DNA of 64,000 nucleotides from Linanthus parryae (Eukaryota; Streptophyta; Magnoliopsida; Ericales; Polemoniaceae): NCBI GenBank assembly GCA_023055425.1, contig JALGPY010000015.1:2354001-2418000 (forward strand), in the 5' to 3' direction. Shown here in pieces: positions 42,238 through 55,401 of the stretch. The translations under genes were made by a program, and so were the position numbers. The notes under the pieces are model-generated. The model saw only the letters and a program-made list of their open reading frames with translations, did no database searches and was not told where the DNA came from. Numbering within the stretch: position 1 is the stretch's first letter; every line of letters begins with the position of its first letter.

Positions 42238-44864
42238 TGTAATACTTCGTATATTTTTGTGTAGGTTAATGATTGTCATTTAGCATAATTTAATAGTGCT
42301 TTGGTGAATAACTCTAAGGTTTGGGGGCATATTTCTTAGTCATCAAATATTTTGGGGAATTTTTAATGTTTTTGAAAGTAAATAGTTCATAGGAAATTAT
42401 TGGGCAGTTATGGTATTTAGAATTTAACATATATACTTTAATTACAAGAAACTGTCATAGTTAAAGTCTATGATTTGTAACTGAAAATGACTAGAATTAG
42501 TTAAGAATATGAACCAGTTTAAGAATAGGAAGAAAAAGAAACGTGAGAAGAGGAAAAAATAAATAGGAAGAACGCCAGAGGCAAAAAAAGGGGAAGGAAG
42601 CGGCTGGAGTTTTTTCGCGTGATCTGAAAAAAGAGGAACGACTTGTTTTGTGGAGAATTTTTGAGGATGAAGGTCAGTTTGTTTATCACAATGGAAATTA
42701 GCTTTTAACTATAATATGTGTTGGGGTTTAATGTTCTTGAGGAATTTCGTTTGTCCATCATGAAATTGAGATTTGTATTGTCAGAGGAGTTATCAAGAGT
42801 TTATTTTTGGGATTTTATGTTAAGTGAAATTTCTGTCTCCATGATTTAAATCAACGATCATTTGGTAATTTAGTTGGGTGGGTACTAGATTGATCTTTTT
42901 GATGGGGTTGTTATGGGTGAAAAGGGGAACTGAATATCGGGTGTTCAGGATTAGAAACATGGCTGATGTGTTGCTGAATTTTCACAGTTTAAAGAAATTA
43001 CAATTCAGCCGCTATAACTCTAGTTTTAGACACATTTGCATGTTTACAGTTTGGAGGAGTTTTTTTATTTTTTTTAATGAACTGGTGAAGGGAGACATTT
43101 GGAGGAGCTTTAAGAGGTTGTTATGGAGTTAAGCATGTGTTTGTTGGGGGTAGATATTTGTAGTAAATCTAAGCAAGATGTTATGTTCAGTTGTTTAATA
43201 GCTTATTTATATACATGTTGTGTGGTAATCCTAATATTTAAGTTATGAAATTATTTATTAATTGCTATTAATTGTGTTAGTGAAATAGTATGACTATAAT
43301 TATCTGCCTAATTAATTTAAATGACTATTTTTGATAAAATGTTCATTGTAGGGTGCTAAGTTGTTATTTACTAAAATTTTGGGTGTTAGGCATAACCAAG
43401 AAATAAGTTAGAGGAGTGTAGGAGAATAATTAAAATTGGTTTGGTAAGTATGATAGCGTGTTTCAATTATATGTGTACTACATGGTAGTTTTTCCACACA
43501 TGTAACCACATGTCTATACGCGTCGAGTTTAGAACCTCATGGAGTTGTAGAATTGGTGCAATTGTTGCACCAAATCATTTCCCCCATGTGCATGAACTAA
43601 CTTTGACACTTGTCATCCCACCTTCCACCACATGTCTCTCTCTCACATTTCTTCTCCACATTATTCTCCATCCTCCATCCGTCCCTCTCATCCTTTCCTA
43701 TTATGAACTTCTTCTTCACTCATTGTTATAACACAAGTCCTGAATCTTCTCCAAAATTCTCAAAAACTAGAAGATCAAACCTCAATTCTTCACATTTCCA
43801 CCAAGTTATGCTAGAATCTCCATATTAGGAGGCTAGGAGATTCATGAACAACCTCACCATCATCACTTGAGGTAAAATTCATTTTTGTGAGTTGGGTTTT
43901 CACTTCCACTCATGTGGATTCTTCATGCATGCCAACAAAAACCAAGTCTAATGGGTATTCACACTTAGGATCATGGAAGAATATGTTATGAATAGTTTTA
44001 ATTAGGTGATTTTAGAGTTTTGGTGTAATTTCATGTTTTGGTAGAGTAATTTCTTCATGCAACAACTTTTGGAGTATGAAAAATCACAAAACTCATGTTT
44101 TGAGCCTATTTTCACAAAATTGGGAACACTATTTAGAATTTTCAGAAAATTATGAAAAATTTAGAGTTTGTGTATTTGCATGTGATATTTATACTAAAAA
44201 CATTTCATAACAAATGGAACTAAATTGAATTTTTAATCCACCAAAAATGGGTCTGTTTTGATACTCTATTCAACTCTGAATCAGTCCAGTAAATCATCAA
44301 TTTTATGTACTTATACTACTTTAATGCTTACCCATTTTGGATATGTGATTTTCATACATGATAGTTACCTATAGTCAAAGTTTCATAATTTTTGGAATTA
44401 ATATAAATATTTTATGAATTTATACCAAAGGCTGCTGCCAACCTCTGTTTTTGTACCAAAATAGATCAGAAATAAAAATAATTAGATAATTTTATAATAT
44501 TTGATATTACAGTATGTTATGGGTGAAGTCTTTATCTATTTAATGTAAAAATTCCGAGTCCCGGATAATTATTTTGAATTATTTATAAATTTGTGAACTA
44601 TCGATGGTTACACTTTGTCTACAAGTAAAATTTAGAATTTTTCATTTAAGTTTTAAAAACTTTAAGTTTGGGTCTAAATTATATTTTATTATGTTTATAA
44701 GATATTTTTACCGTGTTAGTTAGTAAATTTTATGGATTTTGTAACTGGCACATTATGAACTCCCCTAAGTTACATTGCATGTAGTACTAGAAGTTATACG
44801 TGATTCGCGACACTTATGTTATTTTTCTATATCCGAAATCATCTTAATTGCTTTTTTGACTTAA

Positions 44865-45229
44865 CCTAAAGGTTTGGTATCAAATTTTCTTCGGATCTTT
44901 TTTGATTTTGGCTTTTGGCATTTAGTGTAAAATGAGGGAAATAAAAAAGTTGGATTTTAGTAGCTTTTTTGTGTTTTTTTTTCCACACATCATACAAATG
45001 ACAATAGTGTCCTCACCATCAATAGTAACATTACTAACTTTTTCCACAAAAGGGCATAATTGTAACTTTCACTAAACAACAAAACTATCACATCACTGAC
45101 TTTTTTACAGCACCAACTTTTTTTACCAAACCCATACATCTTCTATCTTTAGCTTCTATGTCATGGAATTTTCTCACACCATCTTTTAGACAACTTAAAA
45201 TCCAAAAAGTTGATACCAAACCCACCCTG
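44865..45229. mobile_element. MITE-like element with terminal inverted repeats
   Basis: GGTTTGGTATCAAATTTT at 44871 and its inverse AAAAAGTTGATACCAAACC at 45204-45222 form an inverted repeat. TAA at 44862-44864 and 45230-45232 may be a 3 bp TSD, as in Tourist/PIF-Harbinger MITEs, and the length (about 365 bp) and A/T-rich noncoding interior fit. The outermost bases do not pair well, so the ends are uncertain. Confidence 0.5.
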
Positions 45230-45691
45230 TAACTCATTGAGCTAGTTGAGCTCACCCTTTTGGGACTTTATCTTTTCAGGTAACAAAGAGACCAAGAATG
45301 CCCAAGAGTGAATATCTTGCATGATGCGTGGCTGTGTTCTTTTGGGAGACCTAAGCTATGTCGTCTAGAATATGTATGAACTTGTTTGAATTTGTAAGCT
45401 AAGTTAGCATATTTTTTTGGACTACGAAGACTTATTACCAAGTTTGTCTATGTATAAAGTGAAACTATGTATGTATGACTCATGGACTTGGTTTGTTGTT
45501 ATACCTCGCTACCCACGAATTATGCTCTGTCATGTCACGAGTCGAGCGGGCTAAATAATCCTTTATTCAAGTACAAGTTTTGAAACTTCATACGAAATAG
45601 TATTTATTTTCTCTCACAAATCAATTTTCTTATTTTTATCCTTGACGACCCCAAAACGATTTCTTAGTTACGCTTCCGCCTACGAAGAAAG

Positions 45692-47112
45692 TGTATGGTT
45701 TTGATCATGGATACGCATCGGAAAAAGATAATTTATCCATTCAATACCCTCCAAGGATCACGTGAAGAGAAGCATAACGATGGTAAATGAAGATTCATGT
45801 TACACACCTTAGAGTTTCTCCTGTGATGACTTGTAACGTGAATTGTGTCACGTCTCTACGGTTGATCCACGCCTAGATTTGAGATCTAGATATTCATTCT
45901 CCTTTGTGATATCTTGGACCGGAGGAAGAGGAAGAAGAAATCACACAACACGAGGCAACAAGGAGGTTTCGGCCTCCTTTGTTGGCTGACGGGGACGGGG
46001 CGGCGCAAGGGGTCGGTTCGGCCCTCTTGTTGCTTGCTCTCTCTAATTTGTTCTCTCCCACTCAAGTTATGAATAATATATTCATAAGTGTGGGAAGGAA
46101 CGAAGTAGCATCATTTATATAGTCCAACAAATCTTTGTTAACTACCTAAAGGCCTTATTCTAGTCCTACTAGAATTCGGTTTAGTCCCTTCCTTGCAAAT
46201 TAGTCCTACTAAGTTTGCAAGGTGTTGCAAAGTGATCCATCTAATTAATTAATCATATTAATTAATTCCCAAATCTAGTTCAACTCTATCTAGCGTGTGA
46301 CCCCATTGGTTCTATCTAGTTGGTAGCAACAATTTGCTAATATGGAGCGGTCTCTAGCAAGACATCCATTCTAGCCAACTAATAGAATAGTCATCCGACA
46401 AACCTTGTGCAAGTAATTGTAACATCCCTTTGTCTCCATATCCGGATTGGACACGAGACATACAGGTCACACTCGTTTATCCAATCCATAGTTTCTCGAT
46501 CCTGGGAATAGCCTTATTCGTGCGATTAACATCAATATCCCATATTGATTTATTTGAGTCTGGCCAGAAATTCTATAAGCGCTATCCCTCGAGTGGCATC
46601 GGATATTTGCTCCCGTTATGTGGGAGGGACAAATTCTATCTACGTCTACTACGATTTCTAAGCTTGCTTCTTATTGTATCCGGTACACGCCTTTATAGCT
46701 ACCCAGTCATGGTGTAGTGTTTGATTCTACCAAAATCACAATAATCCACAACTAGACAATCTAGTGACTTCAAGCCTAAGGATGACAATACCGCTGTCAC
46801 CATGAGAAGCGCTTGTGACTCAACATAACATATATGTAACCTTCTCGGAGATGGGTCAATCCAGTGCGCCATTACCCTTAATGCACACCCATGTGTTGGA
46901 TCATGATATCTCCATATCAATCCCACCCCATACTAGTCTATAGATGATTGTCCTATTAATCGTAATACTGGACTAGGGATATTTAAGATAAACAGCACAA
47001 TGTAAATCTAAGGACTTCATTATATTAAATATCCAATAAATAATACAATGAATGTTCTAGCCAAAATAAATTCATACTAAACTAGATTGCCTCTAGGGCA
47101 TCTATTCCAACA
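45692..47112 (-). mobile_element. Solo copia LTR H, TSD GAAAG
   Basis: On the minus strand it runs TGTTGGAATAGATGCCCTAG to ACCATACA, 1,421 bp. A perfect TSD GAAAG lies at 45687-45691 and 47113-47117. The start matches a widespread plant copia LTR type. There is no interior and no PBS at its end, so it is a product of LTR-LTR recombination inside G's LTR. ORFs at 46430-46926 are chance. Confidence 0.92.
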
Positions 47113-47251
47113 GAAAGAAAGATTAATTATCATTAAAGCTATTTTTTTCATAATTACTTGTTTAGCCCCTCGATTAGTTAAGGCCCCATCGGCTCGTGTC
47201 GCACTTCCCTCCCGCTAATCGGGGCAGACGGCAGAGGGGTGTGACAGTTTG

Positions 47252-47263
47252 TGGTATCAGAGC
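47252..47263 (+). promoter_or_regulatory. Primer binding site of element G
   Basis: TGGTATCAGAGC, a perfect initiator tRNA-Met type site, 5 bp after the LTR end. Confidence 0.93.
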
Positions 47264-47460
47264 ACTAGGTTATAGAGATCGTACTTATTAATACTAGGAA
47301 ACCCTTTTATGTGTTTATTAGATATGTATGATAGTATGGTTCTTGGTACCATCAGTATGTGTACGTAAAATTATGCTTATGTATGCATGTGTTATGTTAG
47401 CTCGTTGCTTTAGGGATAATGGTGTATTATAAGAAAGTTTTATAGCTTCCACCTAAGACG

Positions 47461-48189
47461 ATGAACAACCTAAGCAGGATTGGTTTGGGAGATGGGAACG
47501 GTAACAACGCTATGGGTGACGCAACCACTGGCCACGTGCAACATGAGACAAACACCGGAAACAAGGGCGGAGGATAATCGGCTGGAGGAAACACGAGCAA
47601 GAATACTCAGAGGATCCTGCCGAATCAAAGCACGTCTTTCAAGAAGCAGGGCAGCGCTTCCAACTTCAGTAAGAGCGCTTCATACAACACAAGTGGTATC
47701 TATCCACGATTCTCTAAGTGCAACAAGCTTCATAGGGGTGCATGCTATTTTGGTTCCAACGTGTGTTATCGATGCGGGAAGCTAGGTCATGTTTTGAAAG
47801 AATGCCCAAATGCTAAGACAACTCCCTACAGTGAACCAAGTGTTTCAGTTCACCAGCCTCAACCTACTGGAGCCCCACGGAATCGACAGGGTAGAGCTTT
47901 TGCCCTAGTTCCTGAAGACATTCAGGCAGCTGCATCCGTCGTGGCAGGTACTTTACCTATTGAAGCAACTCCCGCTCACGTGTTAGTTGATTCTGGTTCT
48001 AGCCATTCTTTTGTTACTTCTCATTTTGTTGGTAATATCCATAAGTATCCGGAACCATTAGGCTTTACGCTTAGTGTGTCTACACCTGCTGACATAACCT
48101 TGGGTAGTTGCTCTATATATCGTAAATGTGGAATCGTGGTAGATGGGATCCATTTTAGTTGTGGACCTGATACCCTTAGGAATTCATGA
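47461..48189 (+). pseudogene. Shortened gag and protease of element G
   Basis: One frame runs from ATG 47461 (MNNLSRIGLGDGNGNNAMGD) past a TAA at 47575-47577 to TGA 48187-48189. It lacks the capsid core that normally fills the first 250 residues, so gag has an internal deletion. The Cys/His region CNKLHRGACYFGSNVCYRC and the CCHC knuckle CYRCGKLGHVLKEC (47763-47804) remain. The protease follows with VLVDSGSSHSFVTSHF (about 47980-48027), including catalytic DSG. The frame is lost near 48160, where the protease end continues in the next frame as [20 protein letters not shown]. Confidence 0.85.
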
Positions 48190-49918
48190 CTTTGACGTTA
48201 TCTTGGGAATGGATTATCTTACCTTAAATCATGCCACCATAGATTGTTCGAACAAGAAGGTCGTATTTTGCATTCCAGGGATGTCAGAGTTTACCTTTTC
48301 AGGTGATGGAGTAGTATCCCCACCTTACGTGTTGTCCGCTATGAAAGCGAATAAGCTACTCAATAAAAGGTGTAAGTGTTACCTTGCTTGGATTTTGGAC
48401 AAATCATCCAAAGAGCTCCGTCCTAAAGATATTCCTGTAGTAAATGAATTCCAAGATGTTTTCCCTGAGGACTTAACCAATTTACCTCCAGACAGAGAAA
48501 TTGAGTTTAGCATTGATGTAATTCCCGGAACATCACCTATCACGAAATCCCCATATAGAATGGCCCCTGCAGAATTGAGAGAGTTAAAGGTAAAGATTCG
48601 AGAATTGCTTGATAAGGGGTTTATAAGGCCTAGTACCTCGCCTTGGGGAGCACCTATTTTATTTGTCAAGAAGAAGGATGGTACAATGAGGTTATGCATT
48701 GATCATAGGGAATTGAATAAGGTCACCATAAAGAATAAGTACCCGTTGCCAAGAATTGATGACTTGTTTGATCAGTTACAAGGAGCTAAGGTATTTTCTA
48801 AGATTGACTTGAGGTCAGGATACCACCAGTTACGCATCAAGGCAGATGATGTACCCGAGAGTGCATTCCGCACTAGGTATGGCAACTATGAGTTTCTTGT
48901 GATGCCATTCAGCTTGACCAATGCCCCTGCAGCATTTATGGATTTAATGAATAGGGTATTCCAGCCATATATAGATGACTTCATTATAGTCTTTATTGAT
49001 TACATCTTGGTTTACTCTAAGAGCGAGGAGGATCATGACCGACACTTGCGAGTTGTCCTGCAGAACCTACGGGAAAAGAAGTTATATGCAAGGTTTAGTA
49101 AGTGCGAGTTTTGGCTGCAACATATATCATTTTTGGGACATGTTGTGTCAAAGTATGGGATACATGTAGACCCGCAAAAGGTTGAAGCAGTAGTGAACTG
49201 GCCCAGACCGACCAATGTTCCAGAGATTCGTAGTTTCCTTGGACTAGCTGGTTATTACCGAAGATTTGTAAAGGATTTATCTTTGTTGGCGTCCCCATTA
49301 ACCAGGCTAACGCGGAAGGAAGTGCCATTTCAGTGGAATGATGAGTGTGAAAATAATTTTCAGGAATTGAAGAGCAGACTGGTTTCAGCTCCCATATTGG
49401 CAGTGCCTAGCGGATCAAGAGGATTTGTTACTTATAGTGATGCCTCAAAGAAAGGTTTAGGGTGCGTTCTAATGCAGAATGGAAAGGTAATTGCATATGC
49501 TTCAAGGCAACTGAAACCCCACAAAGTGAATTATCCAACGCATGACCTAGAACTTGCGGCGGTGATCTTCGCTCTTAAGATTTTGCGGCACTATCTGTAC
49601 GGGGAGTCTTGCGAGATTTACACGGATCATAAAAGCCTTAAGTATATATTCACTAAGAAGGAGTTGAACATGAGACAACGGAGGTGGATGGAGTTAATGA
49701 AGGACTACGATGTCACCATTCATTATCACCCAGGGAAGGCTAATGTTGTGGCAGACGCCTTGAGTAGGAAATATTCCGGAAACCGCACTTACTTCCTTAC
49801 TACACAAGAAAGCCTGAAAGAGGAAATCGAGAAGCTAGAACTGGAATTAATCCCTCATGGAACATCAAGCTGTGTTTATGCACTCACGGTCCAACCCGCT
49901 TTGATAGACGATATTTGA
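48143..49918 (+). pseudogene. RT and RNase H of element G, active site FIDY
   Basis: A long open frame covers the end of protease ([19 protein letters not shown]), RT ([66 protein letters not shown]) and RNase H ([56 protein letters not shown]). The RT signature is [10 protein letters not shown]: the second catalytic Asp is Tyr (TAC, 49001-49003), where the family has FIDD. This should abolish polymerase activity. The frame stops at TGA 49916-49918 and then continues in frame (AQHNDPTLAKI to SIHDGISKYHGRV) until element J interrupts it at 50031. The integrase is not in the window. Confidence 0.93.
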
Positions 49919-50031
49919 GCAGCACAGCATAATGATCCTACTCTTGCGAAGATTAGAGACGATGTGACTGAAGGAACGAATAATGATTTCTCTATCCATG
50001 ATGGAATTTCGAAGTACCATGGTCGTGTATG

Positions 50032-53000
50032 TGAAACACCCCCAAATCATACGGCCGGCCAAACCGTACATTTGGAAAGGTGCCTCCGCCCGAGGATGTA
50101 AACCCCATTGGCAACGGAGCAGGATCGTCGGTTCACAGTTAGTACAGTCATCGATAATCCACAACATACTTTTTACAAATTTAAGATAACATAGTGATAG
50201 CGTCTGAAGGATAACTGTACATTGTTCAGTTAAATAAAACTACTAAGTGGAGTACTAGACACTAGCATCATGAGTCCCTAGTAGTTGTCGTGAGCGTCCC
50301 CCTCTTAATAACCCGCGAGTTTTGAAATAGCAAAAGCCGACCGCAGAAAAATTTTAAGTCAGTAAAAATAACTGATTCCACATTTTAATTGTGGAATAAT
50401 CAACATGTAAACTGGAGTAAACCCACATGAGCTGTAACAATAACTGATTCCACATTTTAATCATTAGTTTAGCTGTAAGTATAAGAGACCAGCGGGTAAC
50501 GAATGTCCACAGAGAGGTCACGATGCAATAAATCACAATAGGGGTACCTCTTGGGATATCACAAATCCCAGTTCACCCCGAGCGTTGTGGGTAACCCATC
50601 GCTACCCCGCTCAAACCATAACTATGAGACATTAAGTGTCGACACCCCTATACCGTAGTGACCCACACTGGCATAAGTAGTTCACGCCTTATATAATCCC
50701 GTGACCGCATCACCTCGGTGTATGACGATCAAACACGGGGGCCGGGTATGTAATCTCGTAGGATTAGCACCCGAGGAGGTTCGCATGAATGCGCCTCCGA
50801 CCGTAGCCTCCACGCACATCCTCTGTACATCGCCCCATTTATATTGTAGTTCATTATTCTACCGTCGTTCCATAACTGTATCATTTTATTCCGAGATAGT
50901 GTCATAACCGCATATTTTTCCAAACGGGATATCCAAAGAGTTCTCAAAATCATGGGTCTCAAACGTGTGATCAATCCGTAAAACATTTCAAATTTCATGA
51001 GATATAGCAAGATTATAGTTTGGAAGCAACGCACGCAAAAATTCACATTTTGACAGTTAAGGTGTTGTACATATGAACTTACCGAAACAGGTAGAGTGGT
51101 AACGCGCGACAAGAGGAGTCCTAGTGCTTGTACGATAAACTCGTCGCCTAAGAATTAGGTGTCTACAGATACGCAAATAATCATAATTAATACATATAGT
51201 TTATTCTGACAAATGCAACCTTGCTTTATATGCAATGTGAAAGTGTGCCCGTTATTAATTCCCCCCAACATTTGCTATTATAATTTACAAGAATCTATTT
51301 GTTAATAATTATAAATATTGATTTTAAGCCATAGTTGCGTAGGGAATAATTTTATGAAGATAATAAAAGAGATTTAAGCTAATTAAAAATTTACTGTGAC
51401 AATTACTTGGAAGGAAAAATTCCTAATCACTTATCATTAATTATAAATAAAAACCACAAGTTAATTAAGAAGCAACAATATATTGTCGTTAATATTAATA
51501 TCACATTTTTTTAGAGGAAATGTCTAAATATCATTATTTAAGAAGACATTCTAATTATAAATATTTGATTATTTATTAAATTATTAAACTTGTATATTTT
51601 ATTCAAAGTAATGATTATCATTATTGCTAAAATAATACTTCCCTCATTTATCACAATACTAATTAACTAGTTTTTTTTGGAAGGCATGCTATTATTCATT
51701 ATAGCCCATTCATTTTAATAAAACTCTTCTAATTAAACTTTTAGAGTAATTGTGTAATTTAAAGAATTTAAAACTAACTACCCTAGCTATTTTTAAAGAG
51801 GTTAAGTTTCACAATTGACATATAGCTTAACATATCGACATTACTTATCAAGTAATTATTTACAAAAGTTATTAATCTTTGAAAATTTATTTATTATCCT
51901 AATTGTTATATTCAGAAAATAGTTTTAATGATTTATTGATTAAATAAATAAAGAAGCCTAATATACAACTAACTCCCCCATTAATTATATAATCAGTTTC
52001 TATTAATGACATAAACCACCCCCAACTTTTTGAAAATACTCAAATAACCCCAATTTCATGGAACACGAAAACCCATCCTGTTCTTCTAGGGGACTCAATC
52101 GAAGTTTCGGTTACAGCAAACAAAATCAAATTTTGATAGTTAAATATGGACTAGAGAAGGATTTAGAGCATACCCACACCAAGAACGGAGAGAATCGGTC
52201 AAGAAATGGGGCGGGTCGAGCTTGTCGCCGGCGGACTCGGCGGTGGTTCTCGACGTGGCTTCTCCGGCTACTCTGGGTCGCGTTTGAATACCTCGTCGCG
52301 GTCCTTAGAGGCTCAGGATCTCGGAGAGATCGAGAAAGAGAGATGGGCTGCCTCGGGTTCAAATCCCCGAAGCTTGTCGCCGGCGTTAATGGCCGATCGG
52401 CGACAGTGAAGCTTTCTTGGCTGCTCTGCTACTGCTGCTGCCCCATTTTGCTTCGTCTGGTTCTGGGCAGAGAGGTGGAGTGACTGAGAGGGTGAGAGAG
52501 ACAAGGGAAAGGAGTGGTGGTGGCGGTGGTTCACGGTGGGTATCTCGTCGAGAAGGCAGAGGCATTCACTGTCGCTATTGCTTCTTTCTGCTGGGTTCGA
52601 ACATAACAGAGACAGGGAGATTGGGGTGAGAGAAGAGAGGCAGGGAGATGGGGGGGGAGTGATGCCGACGGTGGTGGTGGTTGGTTGGAGAAGGCAGCGC
52701 CTGTTGCCGCTGCTGTGTTTCTCGCCGGAACAAAACAGAATGAAAGAGAGGGAGGCAGGGGAGAGAGATGAAGGGAAGAGAGAGTGGTGAAGATGGTGGT
52801 GGCGGCTGGTGGTGGCCGTGGTGATGGTGGGTTTCGGGTGATGGAAAAAGAAGGAGGAGAGGCTGGTGTTTATGAAGAGGAAGGAGGAAAAATAAAAAAA
52901 GAAAAAACGTTGGGGATGGGGAAGGTGTTGGGGAGTGTGGGTTTCAGGAGAGTATAGATTATTATTTTATCATTTTTTTTCTTTTCATTGTTATGACTAT

Positions 53001-53257
53001 TTTATTGCTATTATTTTTGTAGCTATTAGTATAGGTATTGTATACATATATACCTAAAGTATATTGTACCGTATGGGTACGGGTATAAATACACGTATAT
53101 ATATAATGTATAATATATGATTATATATTAGTTCATGTAAAAGACAACCACTCCCCCTGTAGTTTCTAGTAATACAAGGTTTAGCCCCAATTTTGTAATA
53201 AATACTTTTAAGGAAATGCACAATCACCCCCTATTAGCAATTTATGGTATTTCATCA
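50032..53257 (-). repeat. Element J 3' LTR
   Basis: On the minus strand it runs TGATGAAATACC to GGGTGTTTCA. It shares with solo LTR K a block CTTAAGTGTCGACACCCCTA (the palindrome at 50636-50645 here) and the phrase CAAAAGCCGACCGCAG/CAACAGCCGACGCAG. A G/C-richer island (52100-52950) stands out from A/T-rich flanks; ORFs there on both strands are side effects of base composition. Near repeats of AACTGATTCCACATTTTAAT lie at 50369 and 50443. Confidence 0.8.
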
Positions 53258-53270
53258 TATCCCCCTTAAA
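53258..53270 (-). promoter_or_regulatory. Polypurine tract of element J
   Basis: TTTAAGGGGGATA on the minus strand abuts the LTR start. The preceding TTCGAGGACGAAGC is typical of the sequence upstream of the tract in Tekay-type elements. Confidence 0.85.
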
Positions 53271-53479
53271 AGAAAGCTTCGTCCTCGAAGCTAAAACTAT
53301 AAACTATCATTAAGAATCATCTATCCAATTCGAGGGTCCGTGTGTAACAGGGTGCACATATATGCATGTCATGAAATCCGCATTTAATGTCATGGAAAGC
53401 ACATGCGATGTCATAACATATTATGGAATACGATCAAGTTTTTAGCACAACATAAGGGCACAAAATCGTAGGGTTACAA

Positions 53480-54988
53480 ACTCGGTTCTCTATTTTTTCT
53501 AGTAAAATAGGTGGGGGTAACATTTCATCATGTCAGCTGCTGCTTCTTACTTAACTCCCTCATGTGAGTGGTTGGACCAGAGAACTTTGACCAGTGTAGT
53601 TGACTTGCTGCAGGTAGTACTTGTTTTCCGATCATGAATTTTGATGGGTTGTTCCTCGTAAGAAATAGACGGGTCTAGTTCCACTGGTTCAGGGTCGAGG
53701 ATGTGACTCGGGTCATGAATGTAAGCTAGAGTTGAGAGACATGGAAAACATCGTGAACTCGGCCAAGGCTGTTGGGAAGATTCAAACGATAGGAAACCTT
53801 CCCTATACATTCCAATACTTCATATGGTCCGATGAACTTGGGACTTAGCTTTCCCTTCTGGTTGAATCGCATGACACCTTTGGTTGGATAGACTTTCAGC
53901 AATACTTTGTCTCCCACCTTGAAATCCAATGGCCTTCTCTTTAAGTCCGTGTAAGACTCTTGCCGATCCTGTGCTGCTTTCATCCTTCGCTGGATCATTC
54001 GAATCTGGTTTGTCGACTCTTTGATCATTTGTGGTCCTAGAATGATGGTCTCGCTGATTTCACTTCAACAAAGCGGCGTTCTGCACTTCCTCCTATAAGG
54101 TGCTTTGTAGGGAGCCATTCCTACACTGGCGTGATAGTTCTTGTTGTAAGATAAATTTATTAGAGGTAGTTTGCCTACCCATGATCCTCCAAAGTAAAAG
54201 ATACAAGCTCTCAACATGTCCTCCAGCGTCTGAATCGTCTTTTCGGTCTGTCCATCCGTAGCTGGGTGAAAAGCTGTGCTGAATCTGAGTTCCGTACCCA
54301 TAGCCTTCTGCAACTCCTTCCAAAAGTGCGACAAGAAATTTGGATCTCTGTCTGAAACGATTGAAATCGGCACTCCATGTAATCGCACCACATTCTTGAT
54401 GTACGCATCCTCTCTCTTTTCCATATCCCATGTTTTTTTATGGGAATGAACCTTGCCGTATTCGTTAGGCAATCCACAAATCAGATTCATCCCATTAGTC
54501 GAGACTAGCAATCCTGTAACAAAGTCCATCGAGATGGAATCCCATTTCCATACTGGCACATCTAACGGTTGCAGCATCCCTCCAGGTCTCTTTTGTTCAA
54601 ACTTGACCTTTTGACACGTAAGACATCCAGACATGAAGTCTGCTACTTCTTTCTTTATGCCCTTCCACCAAAAGTTCTTCTTCGGGTTCTTATACAACTT
54701 GTCTCCTCCTGGGTGTACTGAATAGGGCGAATGATGAGCTTCTTTCATGATCTTTTCCTTTACCTCCACACATTTCATAGGTACACACCATCTTCCTTTG
54801 AACTTCAGGCTAGCGTCTTCATCAATCTTGAAATCAAGTGCTTTGCCCTTCTTAATATTTTCCTTAATTTTTTGTAGGAAAGAATCCTCCTTTTGTCCTT
54901 CTTTTATCTCCTGGAATATGTCTGGCACGATCGTGAAGTTGCATAGCATATTATCCGGGCTTCCCTCTGCACATACTTCGACCTCCAA
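53480..54988 (-). pseudogene. Integrase and chromodomain-like tail of element J
   Basis: The zinc module (EAHHSPYSVHPGGDKLY, then CLTCQKVK) is followed by the core: KWDSISMDFVTGL (first Asp), VSDRDPNFLSHFWKEL (second) and DGQTEKTIQTLEDMLRAC (Glu). The stretch between the first two residues is scrambled by frameshifts around 54500-54420. After a stop at 54065 and another frameshift the C-terminal domain reads DFKVGDKVLLKVYPTKGVMR, KLSPKFIGPYEVLE and LGRVHDVFHVSQL. A final part (SYEEQPIKIHDRK, then LVKVLWSNHSHEG, ending near MMKCYPHLF) matches the chromodomain-like tail of plant chromoviruses. Integrase inserts element DNA; this copy is not expressible. Confidence 0.88.
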
Positions 54989-55120
54989 CCGTCAAAAATG
55001 TTCATAAAGCTAATGCGGAAGATCCCACAAGGCGTTTACCGTGTGGTCCGTCTTTCGACTCAAATCATCCGCCACAAAATTGGCCTTACCTTAATGGTAT
55101 TGGATTTGCAGATCATAATC

Positions 55121-55395
55121 CTATGCCAACTCTAACCACCTTATTTGTCGCATGTTCAACTCATTTTGAGTGAATATGTACTTCAGACTCTTGTGATCTG
55201 TGAAGATCTTGCAAGTCGTGCCATATAGATAATGCCTCCATATCTTCAATGCAAACACGATAGCTGCCAACTCCAAGTCATGAGTAGGGTAGTTCTCCTC
55301 GTACGACTTCAGTTTTCGAGACGCATAAGCAATCGCTTTCCCATCTTGCATAAAACACATCCTAGGCCATGCTTCGATGCGTCGCCGTAAACTTC
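55121..55395 (-). pseudogene. RNase H of element J
   Basis: [14 protein letters not shown] (55382-55341), then across a 1 bp shift [40 protein letters not shown] and [19 protein letters not shown], the standard Ty3 RNase H. It stops at TAA 55121-55123, and a TGA at 55402-55404 separates it from RT. Confidence 0.87.
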
Positions 55396-55401
55396 AAATT
55401 C

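Larger units (their letters stand above)
42238..47246 (+). repeat. Element G 5' LTR with two nested insertions
   Basis: It begins TGTAATACTTCG and ends GTGTGACA 5 bp before the PBS. Net length without solo LTR H and its TSD is 3,583 bp. The short ORFs at 42878-43828 have no motif support. Confidence 0.8.
42238..50031 (+). mobile_element. Element G: Ty3/gypsy (Tekay-like), left part, interrupted by J
   Basis: A 5' LTR of about 3.6 kb net (42238-47246, containing a MITE-like element and solo LTR H), an initiator-Met PBS (47252-47263), a shortened gag, protease, RT and RNase H. The pol frame runs into element J at 50031. G's integrase and 3' LTR should lie beyond the right edge of the window. 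LTR start TGTAATACTTCG, LTR length and pol sequence fit the Tekay group. The element inserted into a LINE at 42237 (GCTAG at 42233-42237 is the presumed TSD). Confidence 0.87.

Noticed and set aside
46430..46926. ORFs in solo LTR H
   Set aside because: They lie inside a complete TSD-flanked solo LTR and have no motifs.
52058..52790. Cluster of overlapping ORFs on both strands
   Set aside because: They lie in the G/C-richer island of the J LTR; Arg/Gly/Ser-rich translations in several frames reflect composition.
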